This document shows, piece by piece, positions 1 through 6,993 of a stretch of 14,724 bases of DNA. The DNA lies in assembly GCA_964544485.1 (NCBI GenBank), contig CAZJBH010000013.1, forward strand, positions 1 through 14,724, in the 5' to 3' direction. The stretch comes from CAZJBH01 sp964544485 (GTDB lineage Bacteria > Patescibacteriota > Minisyncoccia > Portnoybacterales > UBA2143). Each line of letters starts with the position of its first letter. Position 1 is the stretch's first letter. Below the pieces are notes generated by a model. That model did not search any database. It saw only the letters and a program-made list of their open reading frames with translations, and had not been told where the DNA came from. Made by a program: the position numbers and the translations under genes.

Positions 1-992
1 ATCGTTGGGAAAATATTGACCCTCCTTTATTTATTGTTAAAGATCGCCATAAAAAAGAATTTGGCTTAGGCTCTACCCATGAAGAAGTAATTACTGATTT
101 AATTCGTCAACGGATCAATTCATATATTGATTTACCTGTATATGTTTATCAGATTCAGAATAAGTTTCGGAATGAAATGCGGGCAACTGGCGGACTTTTG
201 CGAGTACGCGAATTTATCATGAAGGATTTTTATAGTTTTAATCAAGATGAAAAACAAGCTAAAGATTTTTATGAGCAAGCTAAGCAAAGTTATGCTAATA
301 TTTTTCAAACTTGTGGATTAAAAGCGGTTTGTGCAGAAGCTGATTCTGGAACAATTGGTGGAAATTTGTCTCATGAATTTATTTTATTAGCTGAAACCGG
401 AGAAGATAAAGTATTAGTTTGCGATAAATGTGATTATGGAGCTAATGTTGAAAAAGCGGGTGAAATTAAAATTTGTCCTAATTGTGGAAATAGATTAACT
501 CAATCTAACGGAATTGAAGTTGGACATGCTTTTTTTCTAGGGACTAAATATAGTCAAGCAATGAAAGCTGAATTTGTTGATAAAAAAGGAAATAAAAAGC
601 CGATTGTTATGGGCTGTTATGGGATTGGCCTGGGCCGATTAATGGCTTCAATTGTTGAAGCAAGTCATGACAATAAAGGAATTATCTGGCCTGAGTCAGT
701 TGCTCCTTTTCAAATTCATTTAATTAGTTTAGCTGGCAAAGAAAATCAAGAAATAATTAAAAAAACGGAAAAACTTTATCAAGAGTTAATTCAGCAAGGG
801 AAAGAAGTTTTGTTTGATGATCGCGATAAAAGTCCAGGAGAAAAATTTGCTGAAGCTGATTTAATTGGCATTCCTTTGCGGATAGTGGTTAGTCAAAAAA
901 CTTTAGCTGAAGATTCAGTTGAAATTAAAGCAAGAGATAGCCAAGAAGCAAGGCTGGTTAAAATCAAGGAGGTTAAAAAGTATGTTAAATAA
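1..992 (+). CDS. proS: Prolyl-tRNA synthetase, 3' part (5' end cut by window)
   Basis: Charges tRNA-Pro with proline in the cytoplasm. The reading frame is open from base 3 and about 329 residues are present; the N-terminus lies outside the window. Visible class II marks are THEEVIT near 78-98, motif 2 as FRNEMRATGG at about 165-194 followed by REFIMKDFYSF, and motif 3 as GCYGIGLGRLMASIVE at about 612-659. The C-terminal anticodon-binding domain follows. Where most bacterial ProS proteins carry the roughly 180-residue INS editing domain, between SHEF...DYGAN and GIEVGH, there are only about 25 residues with two cysteine pairs (CDKC at 420-431, CPNC at 474-485), probably a small zinc ribbon. 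The stop TAA (990-992) overlaps mreB by 11 nt. Family assignment is firm; the lack of INS is read directly, and the consequence for editing is inferred. Confidence 0.96.
   Translation, partial: RWENIDPPLFIVKDRHKKEFGLGSTHEEVITDLIRQRINSYIDLPVYVYQIQNKFRNEMRATGGLLRVREFIMKDFYSFNQDEKQAKDFYEQAKQSYANIFQTCGLKAVCAEADSGTIGGNLSHEFILLAETGEDKVLVCDKCDYGANVEKAGEIKICPNCGNRLTQSNGIEVGHAFFLGTKYSQAMKAEFVDKKGNKKPIVMGCYGIGLGRLMASIVEASHDNKGIIWPESVAPFQIHLISLAGKENQEIIKKTEKLYQELIQQGKEVLFDDRDKSPGEKFAEADLIGIPLRIVVSQKTLAEDSVEIKARDSQEARLVKIKEVKKYVK
966..972 (+). promoter_or_regulatory. Shine-Dalgarno site that fixes the mreB start
   Basis: AAGGAGG lies 9 nt before ATG 982. It selects that start over the in-frame ATG at 919, which would add 21 lysine-rich residues lying over the end of proS and absent from MreB proteins. 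Confidence 0.85.
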
Positions 993-2034
993 ATTTTTCG
1001 GTTTTTTTTCTAAAGATATTGGAATTGATTTAGGAACTGCTAATACTTTAGTTTATGTTCGGGGCCGAGGAATTGTCATTAATGAACCTTCAGTGGTTGC
1101 GGTTAATAAAAAAACCGGACAAATTTTATCAATTGGCCAAGATGCTAAAAAAATGGTTGGCCGAACACCAGCCCATATTGTTGCCTCCCGGCCTTTAGTT
1201 GCCGGAGTAGTTTCTGATTTTGAAGTGACTGAACAAATGTTGAAATATTTTATTGATAAAGTTCATCAGGAAAAATTTTCAATTATGCCTCGCCCAAGAG
1301 TAGTCGTTGGAATTCCTTCCGGAGTAACTGAAGTGGAAAAAAGAGCGGTTGAAGATGCGACTAAAAGCGCTGGAGCAAGAGAAGTTTTTTTGATTGAAGA
1401 GCCAATGGCTGCGGCAATTGGAATTCGTTTGCCGGTTCAGGATCCGGCTGGAAATATGATAATTGATATTGGCGGAGGAACCTCAGAAATAGCAGTTATT
1501 TCCCTGGGCGGGATTGTAACCAGCCGAAGTTTGCGAGTAGCTGGAGATAAATTAAATGATGATATTATTCAATATGCGCGTGAAGAATTTAATTTAATGC
1601 TTGGAGAAAAAACAGCTGAAGATATTAAAATTAGGATTGGTTCAGCCTATGAATTAGGAGAGGAATTAGAAATGACTATGCGCGGAAGAGATGTAGTTAG
1701 CGGTTTGCCAAAGCAATTAATTGTTACTGACGCGCATATCCGAAAAGCTATTTCGCGTTCTGTTAAAAGTTTGATTGAGACAGTAAAGAATGTGATTGAA
1801 GAAACTCCGCCTGAATTAGTGGCTGATATTATGCAACGAGGAATTTTTCTGGTTGGTGGAGGGGGAATGGTGCGCGGATTAGATACTCTTTTAGCTGAGA
1901 AAACAGAAATGCCGGTAAAAGTAGTTGAAGATCCTTTAACTGCGGTAGTTCGCGGCACTGGCATGGTATTAGAAGATATTGATTCTTTAAAAGAGGTTTT
2001 AGTAAGCACTGATTATCAAGAACCTCCTAAATAA
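982..2034 (+). CDS. mreB: Rod-shape-determining protein MreB (bacterial actin)
   Basis: Actin-like ATPase that forms filaments under the inner membrane and directs cell-wall synthesis and rod shape. The 350-residue length is usual for MreB. The N-terminus is a short hydrophobic stretch (LNKFFGFF) that may bind membrane. Phosphate-1 loop DIGIDLGTANTL is at about 12-23, GIPSGVTEVEKRA at about 110-122, EEPMAAAIG at about 139-147, phosphate-2 loop DIGGGTSE at about 162-169, and the adenosine loop FLVGGGGMVRG at about 289-299. The start overlaps proS by 11 nt and is set by a strong SD site. The usual partners mreC, mreD and rodA do not follow; mutM does, two bases after the stop. Those partners may be elsewhere in the genome. 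No motif is missing. Confidence 0.97.
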   Translation: MLNKFFGFFSKDIGIDLGTANTLVYVRGRGIVINEPSVVAVNKKTGQILSIGQDAKKMVGRTPAHIVASRPLVAGVVSDFEVTEQMLKYFIDKVHQEKFSIMPRPRVVVGIPSGVTEVEKRAVEDATKSAGAREVFLIEEPMAAAIGIRLPVQDPAGNMIIDIGGGTSEIAVISLGGIVTSRSLRVAGDKLNDDIIQYAREEFNLMLGEKTAEDIKIRIGSAYELGEELEMTMRGRDVVSGLPKQLIVTDAHIRKAISRSVKSLIETVKNVIEETPPELVADIMQRGIFLVGGGGMVRGLDTLLAEKTEMPVKVVEDPLTAVVRGTGMVLEDIDSLKEVLVSTDYQEPPK

Positions 2035-2036
2035 AT

Positions 2037-2852
2037 ATGCCTGAATTGCCTGAAGTGGAAACAATTAAACAGCAGTTAGATAAACAGATAAAAGGGAAGC
2101 AAATCCAAAGGATAAAGATAAATTTGCCAAGCTTAGTTAAATTTCCTTTAGATAAATTTAAGAAAATAGTTGTTGGAAGCAAAATTCAAAAAGTTAGCCG
2201 CCGGGCCAAGTTATTAATTATTCAATTATCTAATAAATATTATTTATTAATTCATTTAAAAATGACCGGCCAGATAATTTTTAACGGCCAGTTGAACAAG
2301 CATACTCATTTGATTTATTATTTCAAAGACGGAAGCTATCTTTTGCATAATGATTTACGCCAATTTGGATTTGTTAAATTAGTTGACGAACCAAAATTAA
2401 AAGAATATTTAGCTAATCAAAATTACGGCCCTGAGCCATTAAGTAAGGAATTTATTTTAAAATGGTTTCAGCAAGCCTTAAAAAATCGAAAGCGCTCTAA
2501 AATTAAGCCTTTGTTAATGGATCAGCAATTTATTGCCGGAATCGGAAATTTATATGCTGATGAAATATTGTTTTACGCAGGAGTTCGGCCAACTCGCCGG
2601 GTTAATAGTTTGACTAATTTAGAAATAAAGAAAATTTATCAGCAAATTAAAAAAGTGTTAAAATTAGGGATAGAAAAGAATGGAAGTTCCGCGGAAAATT
2701 ATTTAGACGCAAATGGGCAAGAAGGAAATTTTGTTCCTTTGATTAAGGTTTATTTACGCCAAGGCAAGCCGTGTTATAAGTGCGGGGCAAAAATTAAAAA
2801 AATTAAAATCGGACAGCGTTCAGCTCATTATTGTCCAAAATGTCAAAAATAG
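2037..2852 (+). CDS. mutM: Formamidopyrimidine-DNA glycosylase (Fpg/MutM)
   Basis: Base-excision repair enzyme that removes 8-oxoguanine and formamidopyrimidines and cuts the abasic site by beta/delta elimination. The 271-residue length is typical. MPELPEVET at the N-terminus gives catalytic Pro2 and Glu3 (Pro1 and Glu2 once the Met is removed). Lys58 (RRAK) matches the conserved active-site lysine, Met76 (LKMTG) and Arg108/Phe110 (LRQFG) match the intercalation triad, and Lys157 and Asn171 (GIGNLYADE) match DNA-phosphate contacts. The C-terminal zinc finger is complete: Cys246, Cys249, Cys266 and Cys269, with Arg261. It begins two bases after mreB with no SD site, so translational coupling is likely. 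Its last 13 nt overlap the next gene. All key residues are present. Confidence 0.97.
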   Translation: MPELPEVETIKQQLDKQIKGKQIQRIKINLPSLVKFPLDKFKKIVVGSKIQKVSRRAKLLIIQLSNKYYLLIHLKMTGQIIFNGQLNKHTHLIYYFKDGSYLLHNDLRQFGFVKLVDEPKLKEYLANQNYGPEPLSKEFILKWFQQALKNRKRSKIKPLLMDQQFIAGIGNLYADEILFYAGVRPTRRVNSLTNLEIKKIYQQIKKVLKLGIEKNGSSAENYLDANGQEGNFVPLIKVYLRQGKPCYKCGAKIKKIKIGQRSAHYCPKCQK

Positions 2853-4048
2853 AGTTTCCAAAAAATTTTTATTGGGGCGCGGCTACTTCCGCTCATCAAG
2901 TTGAGGGGAATAATTTTAATGATTGGACTGAGTGGGAAAAGAAAAACGCTGATCGATTAGCCAGGGAAGCTAAAGATAATTATCAAAATTGGCAGCAAGA
3001 AAAATTCCCAGAAATGTTTGATCCAAAAAACTATATTTCTGGGCAAGCTTGCGATCATTACCATAAGTTTGAGCAGGATTTTAATATTGCTAAAGATCTA
3101 AATCAAAACGCGCATCGTTTTTCAATTGAATGGTCTAGGATTGAACCAAAGGAGGGGGAATTTGATGAAAAAGAAATTCAGCATTATCGTAAAGTTTTAA
3201 AAGCTTTAAAAGAAAGAAAGATAGAGCCGTTTGTTACTTTATATCATTGGTCTTTGCCAAATTGGTTGGTTAGAAAAAGTGGTTGGTTAAATTTTAAAAC
3301 TCCTCATTATTTTAATCGATATGTTAGAATATTATCAGAAAAACTTTTTGATTTAGTAGATTATTGGATAACTTTAAATGAGCCGAATGTTTATGCTTCT
3401 GCTTCTTTTTTAATCGGGATTTGGCCGCCTCAAGAAAAAAGTTTTTTAAAATATTTTAAGGTTTTAAAAAATTTAGCGCGAGCGCATGAATTAGCTTATC
3501 AATCGCTTCATCTGATTGATTTAGATTGCCAGGTTGGAATTGCTAAGAATAATGTTGATTTTAAATTTAATCCGATTGCTAAATATTATTGGAATTTTTA
3601 TTTTTTAAACAAGATTAAACAAGATTTTATTGGTTTGAATTACTATTTTTACAATCGTTTTCCAAAATACAAAAAATTACCTGTCTCTGATCTTGATTGG
3701 CAGATTTATCCTGAAGGAATTTATCATGTTTTAAAAGATCTAAAAAAATATCATCTACCAATCTATATTACAGAAAATGGCTTGGCTGATGCTGATGCTG
3801 ATGATAGCCAGCGAACTGAATTTATTAAAAATCATCTTAAATATATTTATCAGTCAATTCAAGAAGGTATTAAGGTAAAAGGATATTTTTATTGGTCTTT
3901 ATTGGATAATTTTGAATGGGATAAAGGTTTTTGGCCGCGTTTTGGATTAGTGGAAATAGATTATGATAGTTTAACGAGAAAAATTCGGCCGAGCGCTTTT
4001 GAATACGCTCAAATTTGTAAAAATAATTCATTAGATTTAAAAAAATAA
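2840..4048 (+). CDS. Glycoside hydrolase family 1 beta-glycosidase, short form
   Basis: Retaining beta-glycosidase (beta-glucosidase or beta-galactosidase type), probably cytoplasmic because no signal peptide is seen. ATG 2840 was chosen: FPKNFYWGAATSAHQVEG at 6-23 is the standard GH1 N-terminus, and an in-frame TTG at 2831 adds only three residues. Gln20 and His136 (LYHW) bind the glycone, Glu181 (TLNEP) is the acid/base, Glu312 (ITENG) is the nucleophile, and NFEW at 357-360 closes the sugar site. At 402 residues it is shorter than the usual 440-480. About 35 residues are missing between VGIAKNNV (232-239) and DFIGLNYY (262-269), where other GH1 enzymes have a helix and loop. Residues 33-70 are longer than usual. 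It overlaps mutM by 13 nt. The family is certain; the natural sugar is unknown. Confidence 0.93.
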   Translation: MSKIEFPKNFYWGAATSAHQVEGNNFNDWTEWEKKNADRLAREAKDNYQNWQQEKFPEMFDPKNYISGQACDHYHKFEQDFNIAKDLNQNAHRFSIEWSRIEPKEGEFDEKEIQHYRKVLKALKERKIEPFVTLYHWSLPNWLVRKSGWLNFKTPHYFNRYVRILSEKLFDLVDYWITLNEPNVYASASFLIGIWPPQEKSFLKYFKVLKNLARAHELAYQSLHLIDLDCQVGIAKNNVDFKFNPIAKYYWNFYFLNKIKQDFIGLNYYFYNRFPKYKKLPVSDLDWQIYPEGIYHVLKDLKKYHLPIYITENGLADADADDSQRTEFIKNHLKYIYQSIQEGIKVKGYFYWSLLDNFEWDKGFWPRFGLVEIDYDSLTRKIRPSAFEYAQICKNNSLDLKK

Positions 4049-4058
4049 AATTTAAAAT

Positions 4059-4967
4059 ATGACTTGGATATATATAGTTATTGGCGCTCATTTCTTAAAT
4101 GCTTTGGTTTTTATTTTTGACAAATATATTCTTTCTCATACTAAATTAAAACCGAACTTATATGCTTTTTATGTTGGTATTTTTGGATTATTCGCTTTTG
4201 TTTTAGCTCCTTTTGGATTTGAATTGATTCCTTTAAAGCAGGTTTTAATATCTTTTTTAGCTGGCGGATTATTTACTTACGCGATTTTGTTTTTTTACAA
4301 AGCTGTTCAAATGGATGAAGTTAGCAGAATTACACCGGTAATTGGCGGAGCAATTCCGATTTTTACCTTAATGTTGACTTATTTAATTTTGCCGGAGAGA
4401 TTAACTCCAGGCCAATTATTAGCTTTTATTCTTTTGGTTTTAGGAAGCGTAATCATTATCTGGCCGCGTAAAAAAGAGTTAAGAGAATATCAGGTTAAAA
4501 ATTCTTTGTCTAAAAGAGTGCCAATCGCTTTATTCGCTGCTTTGCTATTCGCTGGTTCTTTTGTGCTAACTAAATATCTTTTTAATTTACAGCCTTTTGT
4601 AAATGCTTTTCTTTGGACTAGAATCGGGGCTTTTTTGGCTGGGGTAACTCTTTTGCCTTGGGTTGGAGCAACTCTTTTCCGCGGCCAAGGAGTGCCTAAA
4701 AAAAGCACTTTAGGAATAGTTGCTATTTCTAAATTATTTTCAGTTTCTAGTTTTTTGCTTTTGAATTACGCTATTTTTCTAGGCAATGTTACTTTAGTTA
4801 ATGCTATGCAAGGAGTTCAGTATTTCTTTTTATTAATTCTAGCTATTTTTCTTTCAAATAAGTTTCCTAAGATATTAAAAGAACAAATTAGTCGGGAAAT
4901 TGTTCTAAAAAAAATAATTGCTATTATCTTAATTATGATTGGAATTGGGATATTAGTTTTAAGATAA
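4059..4967 (+). CDS. EamA/DMT-superfamily transporter
   Basis: Integral membrane protein of 302 residues with about ten hydrophobic segments in two EamA repeats, the usual drug/metabolite-transporter plan. Repeat 1 (about 3-135) ends with AVQMDEVSRITP, PERLTPGQ and GSVIIIWP. A charged loop at about 136-152 separates the repeats. Repeat 2 (about 153-302) has NAMQGVQYFFLLIL and ends in a hydrophobic helix. EamA proteins export or import amino acids, nucleotide-linked compounds or undecaprenyl-linked sugars; the substrate cannot be read from sequence. It starts 10 nt after the GH1 gene and ends one base before the next gene, both glycosidase-like, so a sugar-related substrate is a weak inference. 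No SD site is seen. Confidence 0.85.
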   Translation: MTWIYIVIGAHFLNALVFIFDKYILSHTKLKPNLYAFYVGIFGLFAFVLAPFGFELIPLKQVLISFLAGGLFTYAILFFYKAVQMDEVSRITPVIGGAIPIFTLMLTYLILPERLTPGQLLAFILLVLGSVIIIWPRKKELREYQVKNSLSKRVPIALFAALLFAGSFVLTKYLFNLQPFVNAFLWTRIGAFLAGVTLLPWVGATLFRGQGVPKKSTLGIVAISKLFSVSSFLLLNYAIFLGNVTLVNAMQGVQYFFLLILAIFLSNKFPKILKEQISREIVLKKIIAIILIMIGIGILVLR

Positions 4968-4968
4968 A

Positions 4969-5991
4969 ATGAAAATATTTAAAATTTTAAATCCATTTAG
5001 AATATTTTTTATAACTATTTTGTTTTTGTTCCTAATCTTAGCTGGAATTTTAGCTTATATGTTTTCGGGCGAAGTTGAGCCGGCTGATGAGATTGAATAC
5101 GGAGTAACTTTTAGCCAATATTTTGCCGAGCAAATGGGTTTTAATTGGCATCAAGGATACGAAGCAATCTTAGATGAGTTAGAGGTTAAAAAATTGCGTT
5201 TAGTGGCTTATTGGCCAATGATAGAAAAAGAAAAAAATCGCTATGATTTTACTGATTTAGATTGGCAGATTGAACAAGCTGCCCAGAGAGGAGCAGAAAT
5301 AACTTTGGTAGTTGGAGAAAAAGTTCCTCGTTGGCCGGAATGTCATATCCCAAAATGGGTTCATGGAATGACTTCAGCTGAAAAAAAAGAAAAATTACTT
5401 CAATTTATAGAGCAAGTTATTCTTCATTATCGTGATAATCAAGCGATTAAAATTTGGCAAGTTGAAAATGAACCATTTTTAAAGGATTTTGGGGAATGCG
5501 CTGAATTAGATGAATATTTTTTAGAAAAAGAAGTTAAATTAGTTCGAAGTTTAGATACTCATTTTAGACCGATTCAATTGACTGCTTCAGGGGAATTGAG
5601 CAGTTGGACTAAACCAGCAGCTTTAGCAGATATTTTAGGAACAACTCTTTATCGAATTGTTTGGAATGACTATATTGGATACTTTAAATATCCAATTCCG
5701 CCGGTATTTTATCATAAGCGAGCTGAATTAGTTAAAAAAATTACTGGAGTAGAAAAGGTTTTGATTTGCGAATTGCAATTAGAGCCTTGGGCGCCGCGGC
5801 AGATTTATGAAATAGATGAGATTCGCGAATCTCGTTCTATGGATATAGAAAGATTTAGAGAAATTATTGAATATACTAAACAAACCGGATTTGATGAAGT
5901 TTATTTATGGGGAGTTGAATGGTGGTATTCCAGGTACATTAATGGAAATGATGTTTTTTGGGAAGAAGCCAAAAAACTTTTTATTGACTAA
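4969..5991 (+). CDS. Membrane-anchored clan-A glycosidase-like protein
   Basis: A 340-residue protein. Residues 11-33 form an uncleaved signal anchor or signal peptide (FFITILFLFLILAGILAYMF), so the rest should face outward. The remainder looks like a TIM barrel of glycosidase clan A (GH5/GH39/GH42-like): WQVENEP at 163-169 gives acid/base Glu168, and ICELQLEPW at 266-274 gives candidate nucleophile Glu268 (Glu272 is an alternative). An early strand with KLRLVAYWPMIE (76-86) and a late one with GVEWWYS (315-321) fit the barrel. It starts one base after the transporter stop without an SD site. The stop codon region doubles as the -35 box of the next gene. The exact GH family and substrate are not recognised; the fold and catalytic glutamates are inferred from motif spacing. 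Confidence 0.72.
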   Translation: MKIFKILNPFRIFFITILFLFLILAGILAYMFSGEVEPADEIEYGVTFSQYFAEQMGFNWHQGYEAILDELEVKKLRLVAYWPMIEKEKNRYDFTDLDWQIEQAAQRGAEITLVVGEKVPRWPECHIPKWVHGMTSAEKKEKLLQFIEQVILHYRDNQAIKIWQVENEPFLKDFGECAELDEYFLEKEVKLVRSLDTHFRPIQLTASGELSSWTKPAALADILGTTLYRIVWNDYIGYFKYPIPPVFYHKRAELVKKITGVEKVLICELQLEPWAPRQIYEIDEIRESRSMDIERFREIIEYTKQTGFDEVYLWGVEWWYSRYINGNDVFWEEAKKLFID

Positions 5992-6012
5992 ATTAAATTA
6001 ATCTGTTATAAT
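5984..6012 (+). promoter_or_regulatory. Strong sigma-70-type promoter with extended -10
   Basis: TTGACT (5984-5989), a 17-bp spacer and TATAAT (6007-6012), with TG at 6004-6005 making an extended -10. The -35 box overlaps the stop codon of the upstream gene. Transcription should start near 6019, leaving a leader of about 43 nt with the SD-like AAAGGGGAG just before ATG 6062. Confidence 0.85.
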
Positions 6013-6061
6013 ACAAAATATATTAGTTCTTTTTATTAATCTTTTCAAGAAAGGGGAGAAA

Positions 6062-6487
6062 ATGAGAATTCATCAGGAATTTAAATCAGCGTTTGTTAAG
6101 GCCATGGCTGAAAAGAAAGATGATTCTAATTTCAAAGAAGATGTTCGCAATTACCCTCGAAGCGCGCTTTTAATTTTAATTCAGGAAGTTTGTCGAACTA
6201 GTGGCCATGGTATTTTCTCTGGTATCTCTACACACGAGTTTGAGATGTTAGAGGGATGGTTTGTTGAGTTGGCAGATGAACATGGGATTAAACTGGATGA
6301 AAATTCTAAATACATAAAGAAGGTAAGAAAAAGAAAAAATCAAAGCTTTCTTAGTTTAAAGTCTATTGAGCGAATGAAAGAAGCCCGTGGAATTGGAGAA
6401 AGATCATCCTTAGTAACCAAAAGAATGATGATGGGGGCAATTCATAGAGAAAGGGTCTTTCGCCGACAACTCGGTGATGATTACTAA
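6062..6487 (+). CDS. Hypothetical protein, small soluble ORFan
   Basis: A 141-residue protein that I do not recognise. It has no signal peptide or membrane segment. Residues 1-80 are mixed and probably helical (LLILIQEVCRTSGHGIF at about 36-52, HEFEMLEGWFVELADEHG at about 58-75). Residues 84-135 are very basic, with KKVRKRK (86-92), RSSLVTKRMMM (114-124) and HRERVFRRQ (128-136), which would suit nucleic-acid binding; that is only an inference. It is transcribed alone, from an extended -10 promoter, with an SD site, and is closed by a GC-rich terminator 8 nt after the stop, which suggests a well-expressed independent gene. Its GC content and codon mix (CGC, GCC, CTC) look slightly richer than the neighbouring operon. 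Confidence 0.8.
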   Translation: MRIHQEFKSAFVKAMAEKKDDSNFKEDVRNYPRSALLILIQEVCRTSGHGIFSGISTHEFEMLEGWFVELADEHGIKLDENSKYIKKVRKRKNQSFLSLKSIERMKEARGIGERSSLVTKRMMMGAIHRERVFRRQLGDDY

Positions 6488-6494
6488 TATATCA

Positions 6495-6531
6495 GGGCCG
6501 GCAGCCAATAAGGTTCCGGCCCATTTTTTTT
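6495..6531 (+). terminator. Rho-independent terminator after the 6062-6487 gene
   Basis: GGGCCGG (6495-6501) pairs with CCGGCCC (6516-6522). An inner AGCC/GGTT helix and an AATAA loop extend the hairpin, and eight Ts follow (6524-6531). It is the most GC-rich hairpin in the window. The T-run ends only 6 nt before the next start codon. Confidence 0.92.
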
Positions 6532-6537
6532 AAATCT

Positions 6538-6993
6538 ATGGATCAATTTTATCTAATTTGTGATAATTTAAGAAGTTTACAAAACATCGGCTCTATTTTT
6601 CGAACCGCTGACGCTTTAGGAGTGAATAAGATATATTTAACCGGAATTTGCGGGTGTCCTCCGCATGATAAAATATCTAAAACTGCTTTATGCGCGGAAA
6701 AAAATGTTGATTGGGAACATGCTTGGCAAGTTTGGCGGGTGATTGATAAATTAAAAAAAGAAAAATTCAAAATTATTGCTTTAGAACAAACTAAAAAAAG
6801 TATTGATTATCGTAAATTTAAGCCTCAAGGAAAAATTGCTTTGGTGATTGGCAATGAAGTTAAAGGAGTTTCTCAAAGCGTTTTAAAAAAAGCTGATCAA
6901 ATAATTGAATTGCCAATGCAAGGAATTAAAGAATCTTTAAATGTAGCTGTTTCTTTTGGAATAATTGGCTATTATTTAAAATATGGCAGATAA
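6538..6993 (+). CDS. SpoU/TrmH-family RNA 2'-O-methyltransferase
   Basis: SPOUT-fold enzyme that transfers methyl from S-adenosylmethionine to a ribose 2'-OH in tRNA or rRNA. The 151 residues cover the catalytic domain only, without the N-terminal substrate-binding extension of RlmB types. Motif 1 is NIGSIFRTADALG (16-28) with Asn16 and Arg22, motif 2 is ALVIGNEVKGVS (101-112), and motif 3 is IELPMQGIKESLNVAVSFGI (123-142) with the knot residues Ser133, Leu134 and Asn135. The target nucleotide cannot be assigned. The ATG gives the standard family N-terminus. No SD site precedes it, and the terminator of the previous gene fills the upstream space. It overlaps tgt by 11 nt, so the two RNA-modification genes are co-expressed. 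Confidence 0.93.
   Translation: MDQFYLICDNLRSLQNIGSIFRTADALGVNKIYLTGICGCPPHDKISKTALCAEKNVDWEHAWQVWRVIDKLKKEKFKIIALEQTKKSIDYRKFKPQGKIALVIGNEVKGVSQSVLKKADQIIELPMQGIKESLNVAVSFGIIGYYLKYGR

Noticed and set aside
919..981. 21-residue N-terminal extension of MreB from ATG 919
   Set aside because: It lies over proS, is unlike MreB N-termini, and the SD site at 966-972 points to ATG 982.
1647..2009. Minus-strand open frame inside mreB
   Set aside because: Antisense shadow of a well-supported gene; the protein is low in complexity and has no SD site or motif.
2831..2839. TTG start for the GH1 gene
   Set aside because: It adds only Met-Ser-Lys; ATG 2840 follows directly and no SD site favours the TTG.
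4046..4058. TAAAAT 7 nt before the EamA start as a third leaderless promoter
   Set aside because: No -35 box at a proper distance, and the sequence is almost pure A/T, so the match is not informative.
3870..4091. Minus-strand open frame at the GH1/EamA junction
   Set aside because: Antisense to conserved GH1 sequence, and explained by AT-rich codons.
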